NCBI GenBank assembly: GCA_942491665.1
Contig: CALOBR010000016.1
Location: 124,001-188,000, forward strand
Direction of reading: 5' to 3'
Source of the DNA: CAVQGZ01 sp942491665
GTDB taxonomy: Bacteria; Actinomycetota; Actinomycetes; Jiangellales; Jiangellaceae
DNA: 64,000 nt
In this document: one piece after another, positions 51,962 to 60,732 of the stretch
How the letters are laid out: the number at the start of each line of letters is the position of its first letter
Position numbering within the stretch: position 1 is the stretch's first letter
Notes under the pieces: generated by a model
Told to the model about the DNA's origin: nothing
Database searches by the model: none
The model's input: only the letters and a program-made list of their open reading frames with translations
Translations under genes and position numbers: made by a program

Positions 51962-52034
51962 GGGGACGTAGCTCAACTGGCAGAGCACCGCCTTTGCAAG
52001 GCGGGGGTTAGGGGTTCAAGTCCCCTCGTCTCCA
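51962..52034 (+). tRNA. tRNA-Ala (TGC)
   Basis: 73 nt without CCA. Acceptor GGGGACG/CGTCTCC with one G-T pair, anticodon stem CCGCC/GGCGG with loop TTTGCAA (anticodon TGC), T-arm GGGTTCAAGTCCC. 13 bp after the DLW-39-like gene, so tRNA-Ile, that gene and tRNA-Ala are probably one transcript. Confidence 0.98.
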
Positions 52035-52121
52035 CCCCCTCCGCACGGTTGGTGGGGGCTCGTCGGCCTAGCTGCCCGTCGAACCCCCACCCACCGTCCA
52101 CCGTGATCCTCTGCCGGGCGG

Positions 52122-52544
52122 CTACTTCTTCGCCTCCTCGGCTGCCTCCGAGACGGAGTCCGCCGCATCCTGGGCTGCGTCCGCGGCCTTCTTTACCGCC
52201 TCGTCCGCCTTGGCAGCCCCCTCGTCGGCTGCCTCGCTGACGGCCCCGGCGGCCTCGTCAGCCGCGGCCTCGGTCGCCTCGGCTGCGTCGTCGGACTGTG
52301 CCGCGACGGCGTCGGCGGCCTGCTGTGCCTTCGCCGACACCGTGTCGGCAGCCTGCTGTGCCTTCGCCGAGACCGTGCTCGCCGCGTCCGAGGCCTTGCG
52401 GCTCCAGTCTGTGGACGAGGTGCTGTCCCATCCGCCGGCGCTCTCCCATGCGTTCTCGCTCGAGGAGTCCATGAGCTTCTTTGCCACTGCCGCTCCGACG
52501 GCGGCCAGTGCGCCGACGAACACGAGCTTCTTGATTGCACCCAT
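52122..52544 (-). CDS. Ala-rich helical protein with N-terminal anchor
   Basis: 140 residues. 'MGAIKKLVFVGALAAVGAAV' is a short membrane anchor or signal-like helix; the rest is almost only Ala, Asp, Glu, Ser, Lys and Gln, forming amphipathic 11-residue repeats such as 'STVSAKAQQAADT', which are repeated exactly in the DNA (33-bp period). This is like LEA/apolipoprotein or coiled-coil surface proteins. AAGGGAA lies before the ATG. Divergent from the cyclophilin gene. Function unknown. Confidence 0.75.
   Translation of the reverse strand: MGAIKKLVFVGALAAVGAAVAKKLMDSSSENAWESAGGWDSTSSTDWSRKASDAASTVSAKAQQAADTVSAKAQQAADAVAAQSDDAAEATEAAADEAAGAVSEAADEGAAKADEAVKKAADAAQDAADSVSEAAEEAKK
52318..52370. 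repeat. 33-bp direct repeat within the Ala-rich gene
   Basis: GCCTGCTGTGCCTTCGCCGA occurs at 52318-52337 and exactly again at 52351-52370, encoding the repeated SAKAQQA unit on the minus strand. Confidence 0.9.
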
Positions 52545-52683
52545 GTGTGGGTTCCCTTCTCCTATGTCCTTGCGGACCATCCGACCACGCCTCACCCCGC
52601 AGGTCCAGCGACGGGGTGAGAGACTGTTACGTCTTGCCCCCGTCGGCTGACGACGAGGTGTCCCAACGAGGAAGGTAGTACCT

Positions 52684-53214
52684 GTGTCCGAGAGCACCAT
52701 CGCCACCCTGAGCACCAACTACGGCGACATCGCGATCACCCTGTTCGCCGACCACGCTCCCAAGACGGTGGCCAACTTCGTCGGGCTCGCCGAGGGCACC
52801 AAGGAGTGGAAAGACCCCAAGACCGGCCAGGTGTCGCAGGAGAAGTTCTACGACGGGCTCGCCTTCCACCGGATCATCCCCAACTTCATGATCCAGGGCG
52901 GCTGCCCGCTGGGCACCGGGACGGGAGGACCCGGCTACTCCTTCGGCGACGAGTTTCACCCCGAGCTGGCGTTCGACCGCCCGTACCTGCTCGCCATGGC
53001 CAACGCCGGGCCCAACACCAACGGCTCGCAGTTCTTCATCACCGTCGCCCCCACAGCGTGGCTCAACCGCAAGCACACCATCTTCGGTGAGGTGGCCGAC
53101 CAGTCCAGCCGCGACGTGGTCGACGCCATCGCCGCTGTGCGAACCGGCCACCAGGACAAGCCGGTCGAGCCCGTGGTCGTGCAGTCGGTGATCATCGAGC
53201 GGCAGTCGTCCTGA
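52684..53214 (+). CDS. ppiA: Peptidyl-prolyl cis-trans isomerase (cyclophilin)
   Basis: 176 residues, cytoplasmic. 'TNYGDIAITLFADHAPKTVA', the active-site Arg in 'GLAFHRIIPNFMIQGG', and 'GSQFFITVAPTAWLNRKHTI' are cyclophilin hallmarks. It speeds proline isomerisation during folding. GTG start; the rhomboid frame begins over its stop codon. Confidence 0.96.
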   Translation: MSESTIATLSTNYGDIAITLFADHAPKTVANFVGLAEGTKEWKDPKTGQVSQEKFYDGLAFHRIIPNFMIQGGCPLGTGTGGPGYSFGDEFHPELAFDRPYLLAMANAGPNTNGSQFFITVAPTAWLNRKHTIFGEVADQSSRDVVDAIAAVRTGHQDKPVEPVVVQSVIIERQSS

Positions 53215-54062
53215 CCGAGCCACCCAGCCCTGCAGCGGGGGGCCCCGCCCCCCGCTGCTACCGGCACCCCAACCGCGAGACGCGCATCGTCTGTGCGCGG
53301 TGCTCGCGCCCGATCTGCCCGGAGTGCATGATCTCCGCTCCGGTCGGGTTCCAGTGCCCGGCGTGCGTCGCAGAGGCACAGCAGCGCGTACCTCGCACCC
53401 GTACAACGATGGGCGGAGTCGCCCGTGCCCACCCGGTGCGCGCCACGCAGACTCTCGTCGGGCTGAACGTCGCGGCCTACGCCGCCACCTGGCTGACCCA
53501 AGACCAGCTGATCCGCGACTTCGGGATGTTCGGGGCGGCCATCGCTGCCGGCGAGTGGTGGCGGCTGCTCACGGCACCCTTTCTGCACGCAGGCCTCTGG
53601 CACCTGGCGCTCAACATGTTCGCCCTGTGGATCCTCGGTGGCCTGCTCGAACCGCTGCTCGGACGCTGGCGCTTCGTCACCGTCTACCTCGTGTCTGCGC
53701 TCGCTGGGTCGGTCACCTCGTACGCCTTCAGCAGCCCCGGCGTCATCTCCGTCGGCGCCTCTGGCGCGGTGTTCGGCCTGCTGGGGGCAGTTCTCGTCGC
53801 TTTGCGGCGGCTCAACCGGGACGTCTCCGGCGTCCTGGTGCTGCTGCTCATCAACGTCGTGCTCGGCTTCGTGTTTCCGGGCATCGACTGGCGGGCCCAC
53901 CTCGGCGGCCTCGCGGCAGGCCTCGTGGTCACGACGGCGATGGTCTACTCGCCGCGATCGTGGCGTACCGCGGCGGGCGCGGCAGCGTCCGCGCTGGTCC
54001 TGCTCGTGCTCGCTGCGATGACGGCGTGGCGCACCGACCAGCTGCTGACGTTGATCTTCTGA
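53211..54062 (+). CDS. Rhomboid intramembrane protease with N-terminal zinc ribbon
   Basis: About 283 residues. The N-terminus carries CYRHPNRET...CARCSRPICPEC...CPAC, a likely zinc-binding ribbon, then six membrane helices with the catalytic Ser in 'GASGAVFGLLG' and His in 'WRAHLGGLAAG'; 'LLTAPFLHAGLWHLALNMFA' is the first rhomboid motif. The Cys region requires a start before 53256, yet the only in-frame candidate is CTG 53211, which gives the family-typical MTEPP and overlaps the ppiA stop. ATG 53328 would cut off most of the ribbon. Substrate unknown. Confidence 0.82.
   Translation: MTEPPSPAAGGPAPRCYRHPNRETRIVCARCSRPICPECMISAPVGFQCPACVAEAQQRVPRTRTTMGGVARAHPVRATQTLVGLNVAAYAATWLTQDQLIRDFGMFGAAIAAGEWWRLLTAPFLHAGLWHLALNMFALWILGGLLEPLLGRWRFVTVYLVSALAGSVTSYAFSSPGVISVGASGAVFGLLGAVLVALRRLNRDVSGVLVLLLINVVLGFVFPGIDWRAHLGGLAAGLVVTTAMVYSPRSWRTAAGAAASALVLLVLAAMTAWRTDQLLTLIF
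53232..53258 (+). terminator. Hairpin after ppiA, inside the rhomboid 5' end
   Basis: Perfect 11-bp stem GCAGCGGGGGG / CCCCCCGCTGC with a 5-nt loop, 18 bp after the ppiA stop. It looks like a terminator or attenuator but lies within the predicted rhomboid coding region. Confidence 0.6.
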
Positions 54063-54082
54063 CCCCGCGCCAGGACAGGGCC

Positions 54083-54104
54083 TTGTCCACAGGGCTTGTC
54101 CCCA
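54083..54104. promoter_or_regulatory. DnaA-box pair between the rhomboid gene and crgA
   Basis: TTGTCCACA (54083-54091, perfect) and TTGTCCCCA (54096-54104) in direct orientation, 4 bp apart, with TGTGGATTG nearby at about 54150. They lie in the 129-bp gap after the crgA stop, 12 kb from oriC. Confidence 0.55.
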
Positions 54105-54191
54105 GTGGGGAGAACTACACCTGTGTAATCACAGCCGTGGACTGAGGCTGTGGATTGTCGGCACGACCGGCTGCCTGCGCCGACAGGGGGA

Positions 54192-54449
54192 TCACTTCCA
54201 GCGCGTGAACACCAAGAACCCGGCGACGATGAAACCCATCCCGACGATGAGGTTCCAGTTGCCCAGCGCGTTCATGCCCGGGATGTCGCCACCAGCCACG
54301 TAGAACGTGACGATCCAGAGCAGACCGAAGATCAGCAGGGCCGACCCGGTGATCGGCACCCAGCGGCCACTCGGCTGGTCGTCGTGAAACTCGTCCTGCT
54401 TGGCGGGCTTGGCGGACGGGGCCTTCTTGCGGCGACGGGACTCTGGCAC
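54192..54449 (-). CDS. crgA: Cell division protein CrgA
   Basis: 85 residues. A basic N-terminus ('MPESRRRKKAPSAKPAK'), then two membrane helices around 'WVPITGSALLIFGLLWIVTF' and 'LGNWNLIVGMGFIVAGFLVF'. CrgA links FtsZ, FtsI and wall enzymes at the septum in actinobacteria. GTG start lies 6 nt after a minus-strand -10 TAGGCT, so it is probably leaderless. Divergent from the DUF881 gene. Confidence 0.95.
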   Translation of the reverse strand: MPESRRRKKAPSAKPAKQDEFHDDQPSGRWVPITGSALLIFGLLWIVTFYVAGGDIPGMNALGNWNLIVGMGFIVAGFLVFTRWK

Positions 54450-54454
54450 GCGTC

Positions 54455-54461
54455 TAGCCTA
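54455..54461. promoter_or_regulatory. Overlapping -10 elements of crgA and the DUF881 gene
   Basis: TAGCCTA reads as TAGCCT on the plus strand (54455-54460) and TAGGCT on the minus strand (54461-54456). crgA GTG follows after 6 nt; the DUF881 ATG is 26 bp away behind AGGAGG. Confidence 0.5.
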
Positions 54462-54486
54462 GATCCCCTAGGAGCAGGAGGCACTG

Positions 54487-55224
54487 ATGGCGGTCGGCAC
54501 GCGCTGGCACGGCAGCGCTGTGCTCGTGCTGGGCATGGCCGGGCTGCTCATCGCCGCAGGCATATCATCGGCCGACACCGCCGATGTGGAGACGGCCCGC
54601 GGCACCGATCTCGCAGGTCTGGTGAGTATCGAGACCGACCGTGTCGCCGCCTTGGAGCGAAGCGTGCAAGACCTGGACGCCGAGGTCGACGGGCTCGCTG
54701 ACTCCGCGGCCGACAACCCGGTGCGGGCGGTGCAGGACGAGGTGACCCGGCAGGCCGACGTGGCCGGCTTCTCCGAGGTCGACGGCCCGGGAGTGACGGT
54801 CAGCCTGGACGATGCGCCGGTTCCGGACGACCTGTCCGACCTGCCCGAGGGAACGACCCCGGACGACTTCGTCGTGCACCAGCAAGACGTCGAGGCCGTG
54901 GTCAACGCTCTGTGGACCGGTGGCGCCGAGGCGATGACGATCATGGACCGGCGCATCACCAGTGTCAGCGCGGTGCGCTGCGTCGGCAACGTCATCATCT
55001 TGGACGGCGAGGTGTTCTCGCCCCCGTTCACGATCACCGCGATCGGTAGCACGGCTCGGCTCATCGATGCTCTGGACACCTCCAGCGGGGTGCAGATCTA
55101 TCGTCAGTGGGCCGACTACATCGGGCTCGGCTTCGATGTCGCCGAGCACGAGTCGGTCGAGCTGCCGGCAGCGACCGGACCGACGACGATGTCGTTCGCC
55201 TCGGCCGAGAGGGGAGCGGCATGA
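54487..55224 (+). CDS. DUF881-family extracytoplasmic protein
   Basis: 245 residues. N-terminal membrane helix ('VLVLGMAGLLIAAGISSADT'), a coiled-coil-like segment ('RVAALERSVQDLDAEVDGLA'), then the DUF881 domain with 'GPGVTVSLDDAP', 'VNALWTGGAEAMTIMDRRI' and 'VRCVGNVIILDGEVFSPPF'. The family lies near crgA and pknB in actinobacteria and resembles division-linked YlxW proteins. AGGAGG 5 nt before the ATG. Coupled to the next gene by ATGA. Confidence 0.92.
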   Translation: MAVGTRWHGSAVLVLGMAGLLIAAGISSADTADVETARGTDLAGLVSIETDRVAALERSVQDLDAEVDGLADSAADNPVRAVQDEVTRQADVAGFSEVDGPGVTVSLDDAPVPDDLSDLPEGTTPDDFVVHQQDVEAVVNALWTGGAEAMTIMDRRITSVSAVRCVGNVIILDGEVFSPPFTITAIGSTARLIDALDTSSGVQIYRQWADYIGLGFDVAEHESVELPAATGPTTMSFASAERGAA

Positions 55225-55895
55225 GCCAGTCCCCGCCGCCACGGCGCATCTTGGTCGTCGACAACTACGACAGCTTCGTGTTCAACCTGGTGCAGTACCT
55301 GGGCCAGCTCGACGCCGTCTGCGACGTGCGACGCAACGACGAGGTCATCCCGGCCGACGCGCTCGCCTACGACGGGGTGCTGCTCTCCCCGGGGCCGGGG
55401 ACGCCAGAGTCGGCCGGCGTATGCATCGAGATGGTGCGCTCGCTCGCCGGGCAGGTGCCGGTGTTCGGCGTGTGCCTCGGCTTGCAGGCCATCGCCGTCG
55501 CGTACGGAGCGACGGTCAGTCGCGCCCCGGAGCTGCTGCACGGCAAGACCAGCACCGTCGTGCACGACGGCTCCGGCGTGCTGCACGACGTCCCCGAACC
55601 GTTCACCGCCACCCGCTACCACTCCCTCGCCGTCGACGAGGCGACGCTTCCGGACGCACTGGTTGTCACCGCACGCAGCGCCAGCGGTGTGGTGATGGGC
55701 GCCCGGCACACCGACGTCGCCGTCGAGGGGGTCCAGTTCCACCCCGAGTCGGTGCTCACCGAGGGCGGGCACCTGATGCTGGCGAACTGGCTGGCCGTCT
55801 GCGGCGACCCCGGCGCGCCGCAGCGCGCCGCCGGGCTGGCGCCGGTCGTGCGACGCGGGCCGACCTCGCTACCGTTGCCCGCCCCCGTCGGGTAG
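55221..55895 (+). CDS. pabA: Glutamine amidotransferase, anthranilate/aminodeoxychorismate synthase component II
   Basis: 224 residues. 'ILVVDNYDSFVFNLVQYLGQ', 'SPGPGTPESAG', nucleophile Cys in 'GVCLGLQAIA', and 'GVQFHPES' carrying the catalytic His. It supplies ammonia for folate or tryptophan synthesis. No trp genes are adjacent, so either partner is possible (trpG in some annotations). It ends 9 bp from the convergent pknB stop. Confidence 0.93.
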   Translation: MSQSPPPRRILVVDNYDSFVFNLVQYLGQLDAVCDVRRNDEVIPADALAYDGVLLSPGPGTPESAGVCIEMVRSLAGQVPVFGVCLGLQAIAVAYGATVSRAPELLHGKTSTVVHDGSGVLHDVPEPFTATRYHSLAVDEATLPDALVVTARSASGVVMGARHTDVAVEGVQFHPESVLTEGGHLMLANWLAVCGDPGAPQRAAGLAPVVRRGPTSLPLPAPVG

Positions 55896-55904
55896 GCCTC
55901 CTTC

Positions 55905-57863
55905 TCAGGGCTGCGGCGTCGCGGCCGGGGTGGGGGCCGGCGTTGGTGCTGGAGTGGGGGCTGGGGTCGGAACCGGCGTCGGAACCGGCGTGACGACCGG
56001 GGCCGCGACCGACACCGTGAGCGCGACCCGCGTACCGAACGCCACCTCCGTGCCGGGCGACGGTGCCTGGAAGAGCACGATGCCCGGCTCGACGGAATCG
56101 GACTCCTCCGGGTTCTCGATCACCTCGAACCCCGCCTGGCGCAGGATCGCCGTCGCCTCAGCGATGGGCTGGTCCTGCACGTTGGGCACCGTCACCATGC
56201 CGTTGGAGGCCACCAGCACCACGGACGAGTCGACGTCGACCTCGCTGCCCTCCGGTGGCAGCACCTCCAGCACGGTGCCCTCAGGCTGGTCGCTGGCTTC
56301 TTCGCGCACGTCCGACAGGGTCAGCTCGGCGTCGGCCAGGGCGGTACGCGCGTCGGCCACCGACAACCCGACGACGGCCGGGACGACGGTGCGCTCCGTT
56401 CCGGTCGACAGCACGATGTCGACGGAGGTCTGCGGGTCGACGAGGTCGCCGGAGCTCGGCGACTGCTCCAGCACGGTGCCCGGGTCGGCGTCAGGGTCGG
56501 CACGCTCGGAGGTCTGGCCGACCTCAAGCTCACGCTCGGCCAGCGAGGCCTCGGCCTCGGCCAGCGTCGTCCCCACGAGGTTCGGCACCCGCACCTGCTC
56601 TGCGCTGGGCTGGAACAGCGCCCAGCCGGCCAGCCCGGCCAGGGCGAGCACGGCGATGACGCCGAGGGTGATGAGCACGTAGCGGCCCGCCGACGAGCGC
56701 TCGGGCTCGGGCTCGGAGTCGGGCAGCCCGGGGACGAGTGACGTGGCGGTCGGGTCGACGGCGGCCGTCGGTGGCACTGCCGCCACGGGCAGGCCACTGC
56801 GGGCCCGGCCGACGTCGGCACGCATCTCTGCCGCGCTCTGGTAGCGCTGCAACCGGTCCTTGGCCAGTGCGGTCAGCACCACGGCGTCGACTGACGGCGT
56901 GATGGAGCTGTTGAGCACCGACGGCGGCGTCGGCGCCTCCTTGACGTGCGCCATGGCCACCGAGACGAGCGAGTCGCCGACGAACGGGGGCCGGCCGGTC
57001 AGCAGCTCGTAGAGCACGCAGCCGGTGGCGTACAGGTCGCTGCGGGCGTCAGCGGTCTCGCCGCGTGCCTGCTCCGGGGAGAGGTACTGGGCGGTGCCAA
57101 CAACCATGGAGGTCTGCGTCATGGTCTGGTGTGCATCGCCCATCGCCCGAGCGATACCGAAGTCCATGACCTTGACCTGGCCGGTCTCGGTGACCATCAC
57201 GTTGCCCGGCTTGATGTCGCGGTGCACGATGCCGGCTCGGTGGCTGTAGTCCAGAGCCCGCAAGATCTCCTCGGTGATCTCCAACGCGTAGTCGGTCGAG
57301 ATGCCGCTGCCCTCGCGCAGCAGGTCACGCAGGGTCTTGCCCTCGACGTACTCCATGACGATGAAGGGGACCGAGACGCCGTTGATCATGCTCTCGCCGG
57401 TGTCGTAGACCGCGACGATGTTCGGGTGGTTCAGCGAGGCCGACGACTGGGCCTCGCGCCGAAACCGCGCTTGGAACGTCTCGTCGGTCACCAGGTCGAC
57501 GCGCAGGGCCTTGATAGCCACCGTGCGTCCCAGCCGCAGGTCGCGGCCTCGGTGCACCTCGGCCATGCCGCCACGGCCGATGACCTCGCCCATCTCGTAG
57601 CGGTCGCTCAGCACGATCGCACCGGTCGCCGCCACGTACTGCGGCACGTGCGGGCGACGAGCCGGGGGCGATGGCTGCGAACCGGGCGCCGACGGAGGCT
57701 GCGTCCCGTCGGCAACCGCCTTGGTGGGACCCGTCGACTCGAGTCGGTGCTCACCGGTCGTCTCGAGGTCGTCCGCGATCTCGCCGGGTCGGGTGGGAGG
57801 CTCTGGTGAGCCCGGTGGACGAGTCGGCTCCGGCGGGTCCATCCCCTGTGGCGTGTCGGTCAT
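55905..57863 (-). CDS. pknB: Serine/threonine protein kinase PknB with PASTA domains
   Basis: 652 residues. After a Pro-rich 80-residue N-terminus the kinase begins 'ALS.RYEMGEVIGRGGMAEVHRG'-like; catalytic Lys in 'VAIKALRV', 'HRDIKPGNVM', 'DFGIARA' are intact. One membrane helix ('YVLITLGVIAVLALAGLAGW') leads to three PASTA domains that bind muropeptide/lipid II, then a repeated TPVPTPAP tail. It controls wall growth and division; likely targets in this window are FhaA, the pseudokinase and CwlM. ATG overlaps the pbpA stop. Confidence 0.96.
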   Translation of the reverse strand: MTDTPQGMDPPEPTRPPGSPEPPTRPGEIADDLETTGEHRLESTGPTKAVADGTQPPSAPGSQPSPPARRPHVPQYVAATGAIVLSDRYEMGEVIGRGGMAEVHRGRDLRLGRTVAIKALRVDLVTDETFQARFRREAQSSASLNHPNIVAVYDTGESMINGVSVPFIVMEYVEGKTLRDLLREGSGISTDYALEITEEILRALDYSHRAGIVHRDIKPGNVMVTETGQVKVMDFGIARAMGDAHQTMTQTSMVVGTAQYLSPEQARGETADARSDLYATGCVLYELLTGRPPFVGDSLVSVAMAHVKEAPTPPSVLNSSITPSVDAVVLTALAKDRLQRYQSAAEMRADVGRARSGLPVAAVPPTAAVDPTATSLVPGLPDSEPEPERSSAGRYVLITLGVIAVLALAGLAGWALFQPSAEQVRVPNLVGTTLAEAEASLAERELEVGQTSERADPDADPGTVLEQSPSSGDLVDPQTSVDIVLSTGTERTVVPAVVGLSVADARTALADAELTLSDVREEASDQPEGTVLEVLPPEGSEVDVDSSVVLVASNGMVTVPNVQDQPIAEATAILRQAGFEVIENPEESDSVEPGIVLFQAPSPGTEVAFGTRVALTVSVAAPVVTPVPTPVPTPAPTPAPTPAPTPAATPQP

Positions 57864-59323
57864 GGCTGTATGCCTCCCCTCAGGAGAACCGCCTGCATCA
57901 CGGCTCGTGCGATGGGTGCGGCGAGTCGCCCACCCGAGATGTCTACTTCGCCCCCGGCGTCCTCGATCACCACGGCCACGGCGACCTGAGGGCTCTCCGC
58001 CGGCGCGAACGAGGTGAACCAGGCCAGCGGCGCCTGGTTGCGTCCACGCTCGGCGGTGCCGGTCTTGCCAGCCACCGTGACCCCGGGGATCGCCGCGTTC
58101 GTCCCCGTGCCCGACTCGACGACGTCCACCATCATCGCCGTCAGCTCGCGCGCAGTCTGGCGCGAGACGGCCTCGGACTGCACCGTCGGCTCGGTCACCT
58201 GCAGCGGCGCCAGGTCGGGGGCCAGGGCCTCGGCGATCAGGTACGGGCTCATGAGCGTGCCGTCGTTGGCGACCGCCGCGGACACCATCGCCGTCTGCAG
58301 CGCGGTGGCACGCACGTCGTACTGGCCGATCGCGGCCTGGCCGGTGAGCCCGGGGTCGAGGTTCGCGGGAAAGACGCTGGTAGCGGCGTTGTAGTCGGGC
58401 AACGGCTGGGAGTTGTAGCCGAACGCCTCAGCCTGCGCGCGCAGCGCCTCGTCCCCGATGTCGATGCCGATCGCGGCGAACGCGGTGTTGCACGAGATGC
58501 TCAGGGCGTTGGTGAGCGTCGTGGTGTCGTCGGGCCCGCACGGGCCATCGAACTGGTTGGTGAGCACGGTCTGGGTGCCGGGAAGCTGGAGCGAGGCCGG
58601 ACCGGGCACCGAGGAGTCGGGCTCGTACTCCCCGCTCTCCAGAGCGGCGGCGGCGGTCACGATCTTGAACACTGAGCCCGGCGGATAGGTGCGGGCGATC
58701 GCCCGGTTGAGCGCCGGCTGGTCGGGGTCGGTCTCCAGCTCCGTCCACGCCTGCTCCTGCACCTCGGCGTCGGGGTTGGCCAGCGGGTTGGGGTCGAAGC
58801 TGGGGTTGGATGCCATCGCAAGGATGGCGCCGGTGCCGGGATCGATGGCCACGACGGCGCCGATGCTGCCCTGCAGGCCTTCGAACGCCGCCTGCTGCGC
58901 CTCGGGCGTGAGGGTGAGGCGCACGCTGCCGCCCTCGGGTGGACGTCCGGCGACCAGGTCGATGATCCGGCGGGCGAACAGGGCGTCGTCGGTGCCGGCG
59001 AGGATGTCGTTGGCGACGCGCTCGGTGGCCGACCGGCCGTAGATCCAGGAGTAGAACCCCGTCGCGTGCGCGTAGAGCTCGGGCTCGGGGTAGCGGCGTC
59101 GGAACTGGAAGGCGCCGGCGGACTCTCGCGAGCGGGCGACCGCCACCTCGTCCACCAGGATCGGTCCGCGTTGACGTGCGAACTCGTTGAGCAGCACGCG
59201 CCGATTGTCCGAGCGGGCGTTGAGCTCGTCGGCCCAGAACACCTGGATGAACGTGAGGTTGCCCAGCAGTGCGGCGAACAGGAGGAGCATGATCACCGAC
59301 CAGCGGCGGATGGCGCGGTTCAT
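57860..59323 (-). CDS. pbpA: Class B penicillin-binding protein PbpA
   Basis: 487 residues. N-terminal membrane helix ('WSVIMLLLFAALLGNLTFIQ'), a pedestal region, then a transpeptidase with 'YPPGSVFKIVTAAAAL' (SxxK), 'SISCNTAF' (SxN) and 'VAGKTGTAERG' (KTG). It cross-links new peptidoglycan made by RodA, encoded just upstream. ATG 59323 overlaps the rodA stop. Confidence 0.96.
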   Translation of the reverse strand: MNRAIRRWSVIMLLLFAALLGNLTFIQVFWADELNARSDNRRVLLNEFARQRGPILVDEVAVARSRESAGAFQFRRRYPEPELYAHATGFYSWIYGRSATERVANDILAGTDDALFARRIIDLVAGRPPEGGSVRLTLTPEAQQAAFEGLQGSIGAVVAIDPGTGAILAMASNPSFDPNPLANPDAEVQEQAWTELETDPDQPALNRAIARTYPPGSVFKIVTAAAALESGEYEPDSSVPGPASLQLPGTQTVLTNQFDGPCGPDDTTTLTNALSISCNTAFAAIGIDIGDEALRAQAEAFGYNSQPLPDYNAATSVFPANLDPGLTGQAAIGQYDVRATALQTAMVSAAVANDGTLMSPYLIAEALAPDLAPLQVTEPTVQSEAVSRQTARELTAMMVDVVESGTGTNAAIPGVTVAGKTGTAERGRNQAPLAWFTSFAPAESPQVAVAVVIEDAGGEVDISGGRLAAPIARAVMQAVLLRGGIQP

Positions 59324-60732
59324 CGAATCCGCACCGCCTGCGTGTTGGCCTCGGCTAGCGGCGGCGGTGGGGGCGGTGCCGGACGGCGTGCTGCGTCGCT
59401 GACCCGCATCAGCAGCGCGACGATCACCCAGTTCATCACCAGCGACGACCCGCCGAGGGAGAGGAACGGAGTGGTGAGCCCGGTGAGTGGGATGAGCTTG
59501 GTGACTCCGCCGATCACCACGAACACCTGAAGCCCGACGGTGGTGGCCAGCCCCGTGGCCAGCAGGGTGCCGAAGGCGTCCCGGACGCCGATGGCGATAC
59601 GCAGGCCACGCGCGACCAGCACGCCGTAGAGAAGGATGATCACCATCAGCCCGGCCAGACCAAGCTCTTCGCCGAGCGCGGCGGCGATGAAGTCGGACTC
59701 CGCGAACGGGATGAGGTCGGGCTGGCCCCGACCGAGGCCGGTGCCGATCAGGCCGCCATAGGCCAGGCCGTAGAGGCTCTGGATGATCTGCAGGTTGGCG
59801 TCGGTGTCGGCGAACGGTGAGAGCCAGCCGTTGACCCGCCGCTGCACGTGGTCGAACAGCAGGTAGCTGGTGTAGCCGCCGACGACAGCGAGGAGTCCGC
59901 CGACGACCAGCCAGCCGACCCGCTCTGTGGCCACGAACAGCAGCACCACGAAGACGCCGAAGAAGAGGACGGCCGCGCCGAGGTCGCGCTGCAAGACCAG
60001 GATCGCCATGGCCAGCGCCCACACGAGCAGGATCGGGCCGAGGTCACGCCCGCGCGGAAGGTCGATGCCGAGCACGCGGCGTCCGGCCAGGGCCAGCGCC
60101 TCCCGGTGCGCCACGAGGTAGGACGAGAAGGCGACGACCATGACGACCTTGGCCGCCTCGCCCGGCTGGAACGACTGCCCGAACACCGAGACCCAGATGC
60201 GGGCGCCGTTGATCTCCACGCCGATCCCCGGCATCAGGGGCAGCAGCAGCAGGCCGACGCCGAGCAGAAAGGTGAGGTAGGTGTAGCGGGCCAGCATCCG
60301 GTGGTCGCGCACCAGCCACAGCACGGCGGCCAGCAGAAGGAGCCCGACGAGCGACCAGATGAGCTGGCCAGGCGCCTCGGGCGCCGGCACCGGCACGTCG
60401 TTGAGCAGGGCTTGGGTCTCGTTGGCTACGTCGAGGCGGTGGATCATGGCCAGGCCGATGCCGTTGAGCGCCAACGCGGTCGGCAGCAGCACCGGGTCGG
60501 CGTACGGGGCCCGCCACCGCACGAAGAGGTGCGCGGCCATGCCGACAACGACGAAGCCGACCCCGTAGGCCAAGATGCGGGTGGGCGCCTCACCCTGGGT
60601 TCCCAGCCCGACGCTGGCGAAGGCGCCGACCGCGATGGCGCTGGCCACGAGCACCAAGACGAACTCGGTCCAGCGGCCGGTGCTGATGCGACGGGCCGGC
60701 TTGGCGACAGCGGCGTCCACGGGCGCGCTCAC
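59320..60732 (-). CDS. rodA: SEDS peptidoglycan glycosyltransferase RodA/FtsW
   Basis: 470 residues with about ten membrane helices. 'INGARIWVSVFGQSFQPGEAA' and 'VLQRDLGAAVLFFGVFVVLL' contain the conserved Trp/Asp region, and 'FAESDFIAAALGEELGLAG' and 'TKLIPLTGLTTPFLSLGGSS' are SEDS signatures. It polymerises glycan strands with PbpA. The GTG at 60732 overlaps the pstP stop (GTGA). Confidence 0.95.
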   Translation of the reverse strand: MSAPVDAAVAKPARRISTGRWTEFVLVLVASAIAVGAFASVGLGTQGEAPTRILAYGVGFVVVGMAAHLFVRWRAPYADPVLLPTALALNGIGLAMIHRLDVANETQALLNDVPVPAPEAPGQLIWSLVGLLLLAAVLWLVRDHRMLARYTYLTFLLGVGLLLLPLMPGIGVEINGARIWVSVFGQSFQPGEAAKVVMVVAFSSYLVAHREALALAGRRVLGIDLPRGRDLGPILLVWALAMAILVLQRDLGAAVLFFGVFVVLLFVATERVGWLVVGGLLAVVGGYTSYLLFDHVQRRVNGWLSPFADTDANLQIIQSLYGLAYGGLIGTGLGRGQPDLIPFAESDFIAAALGEELGLAGLMVIILLYGVLVARGLRIAIGVRDAFGTLLATGLATTVGLQVFVVIGGVTKLIPLTGLTTPFLSLGGSSLVMNWVIVALLMRVSDAARRPAPPPPPPLAEANTQAVRIR

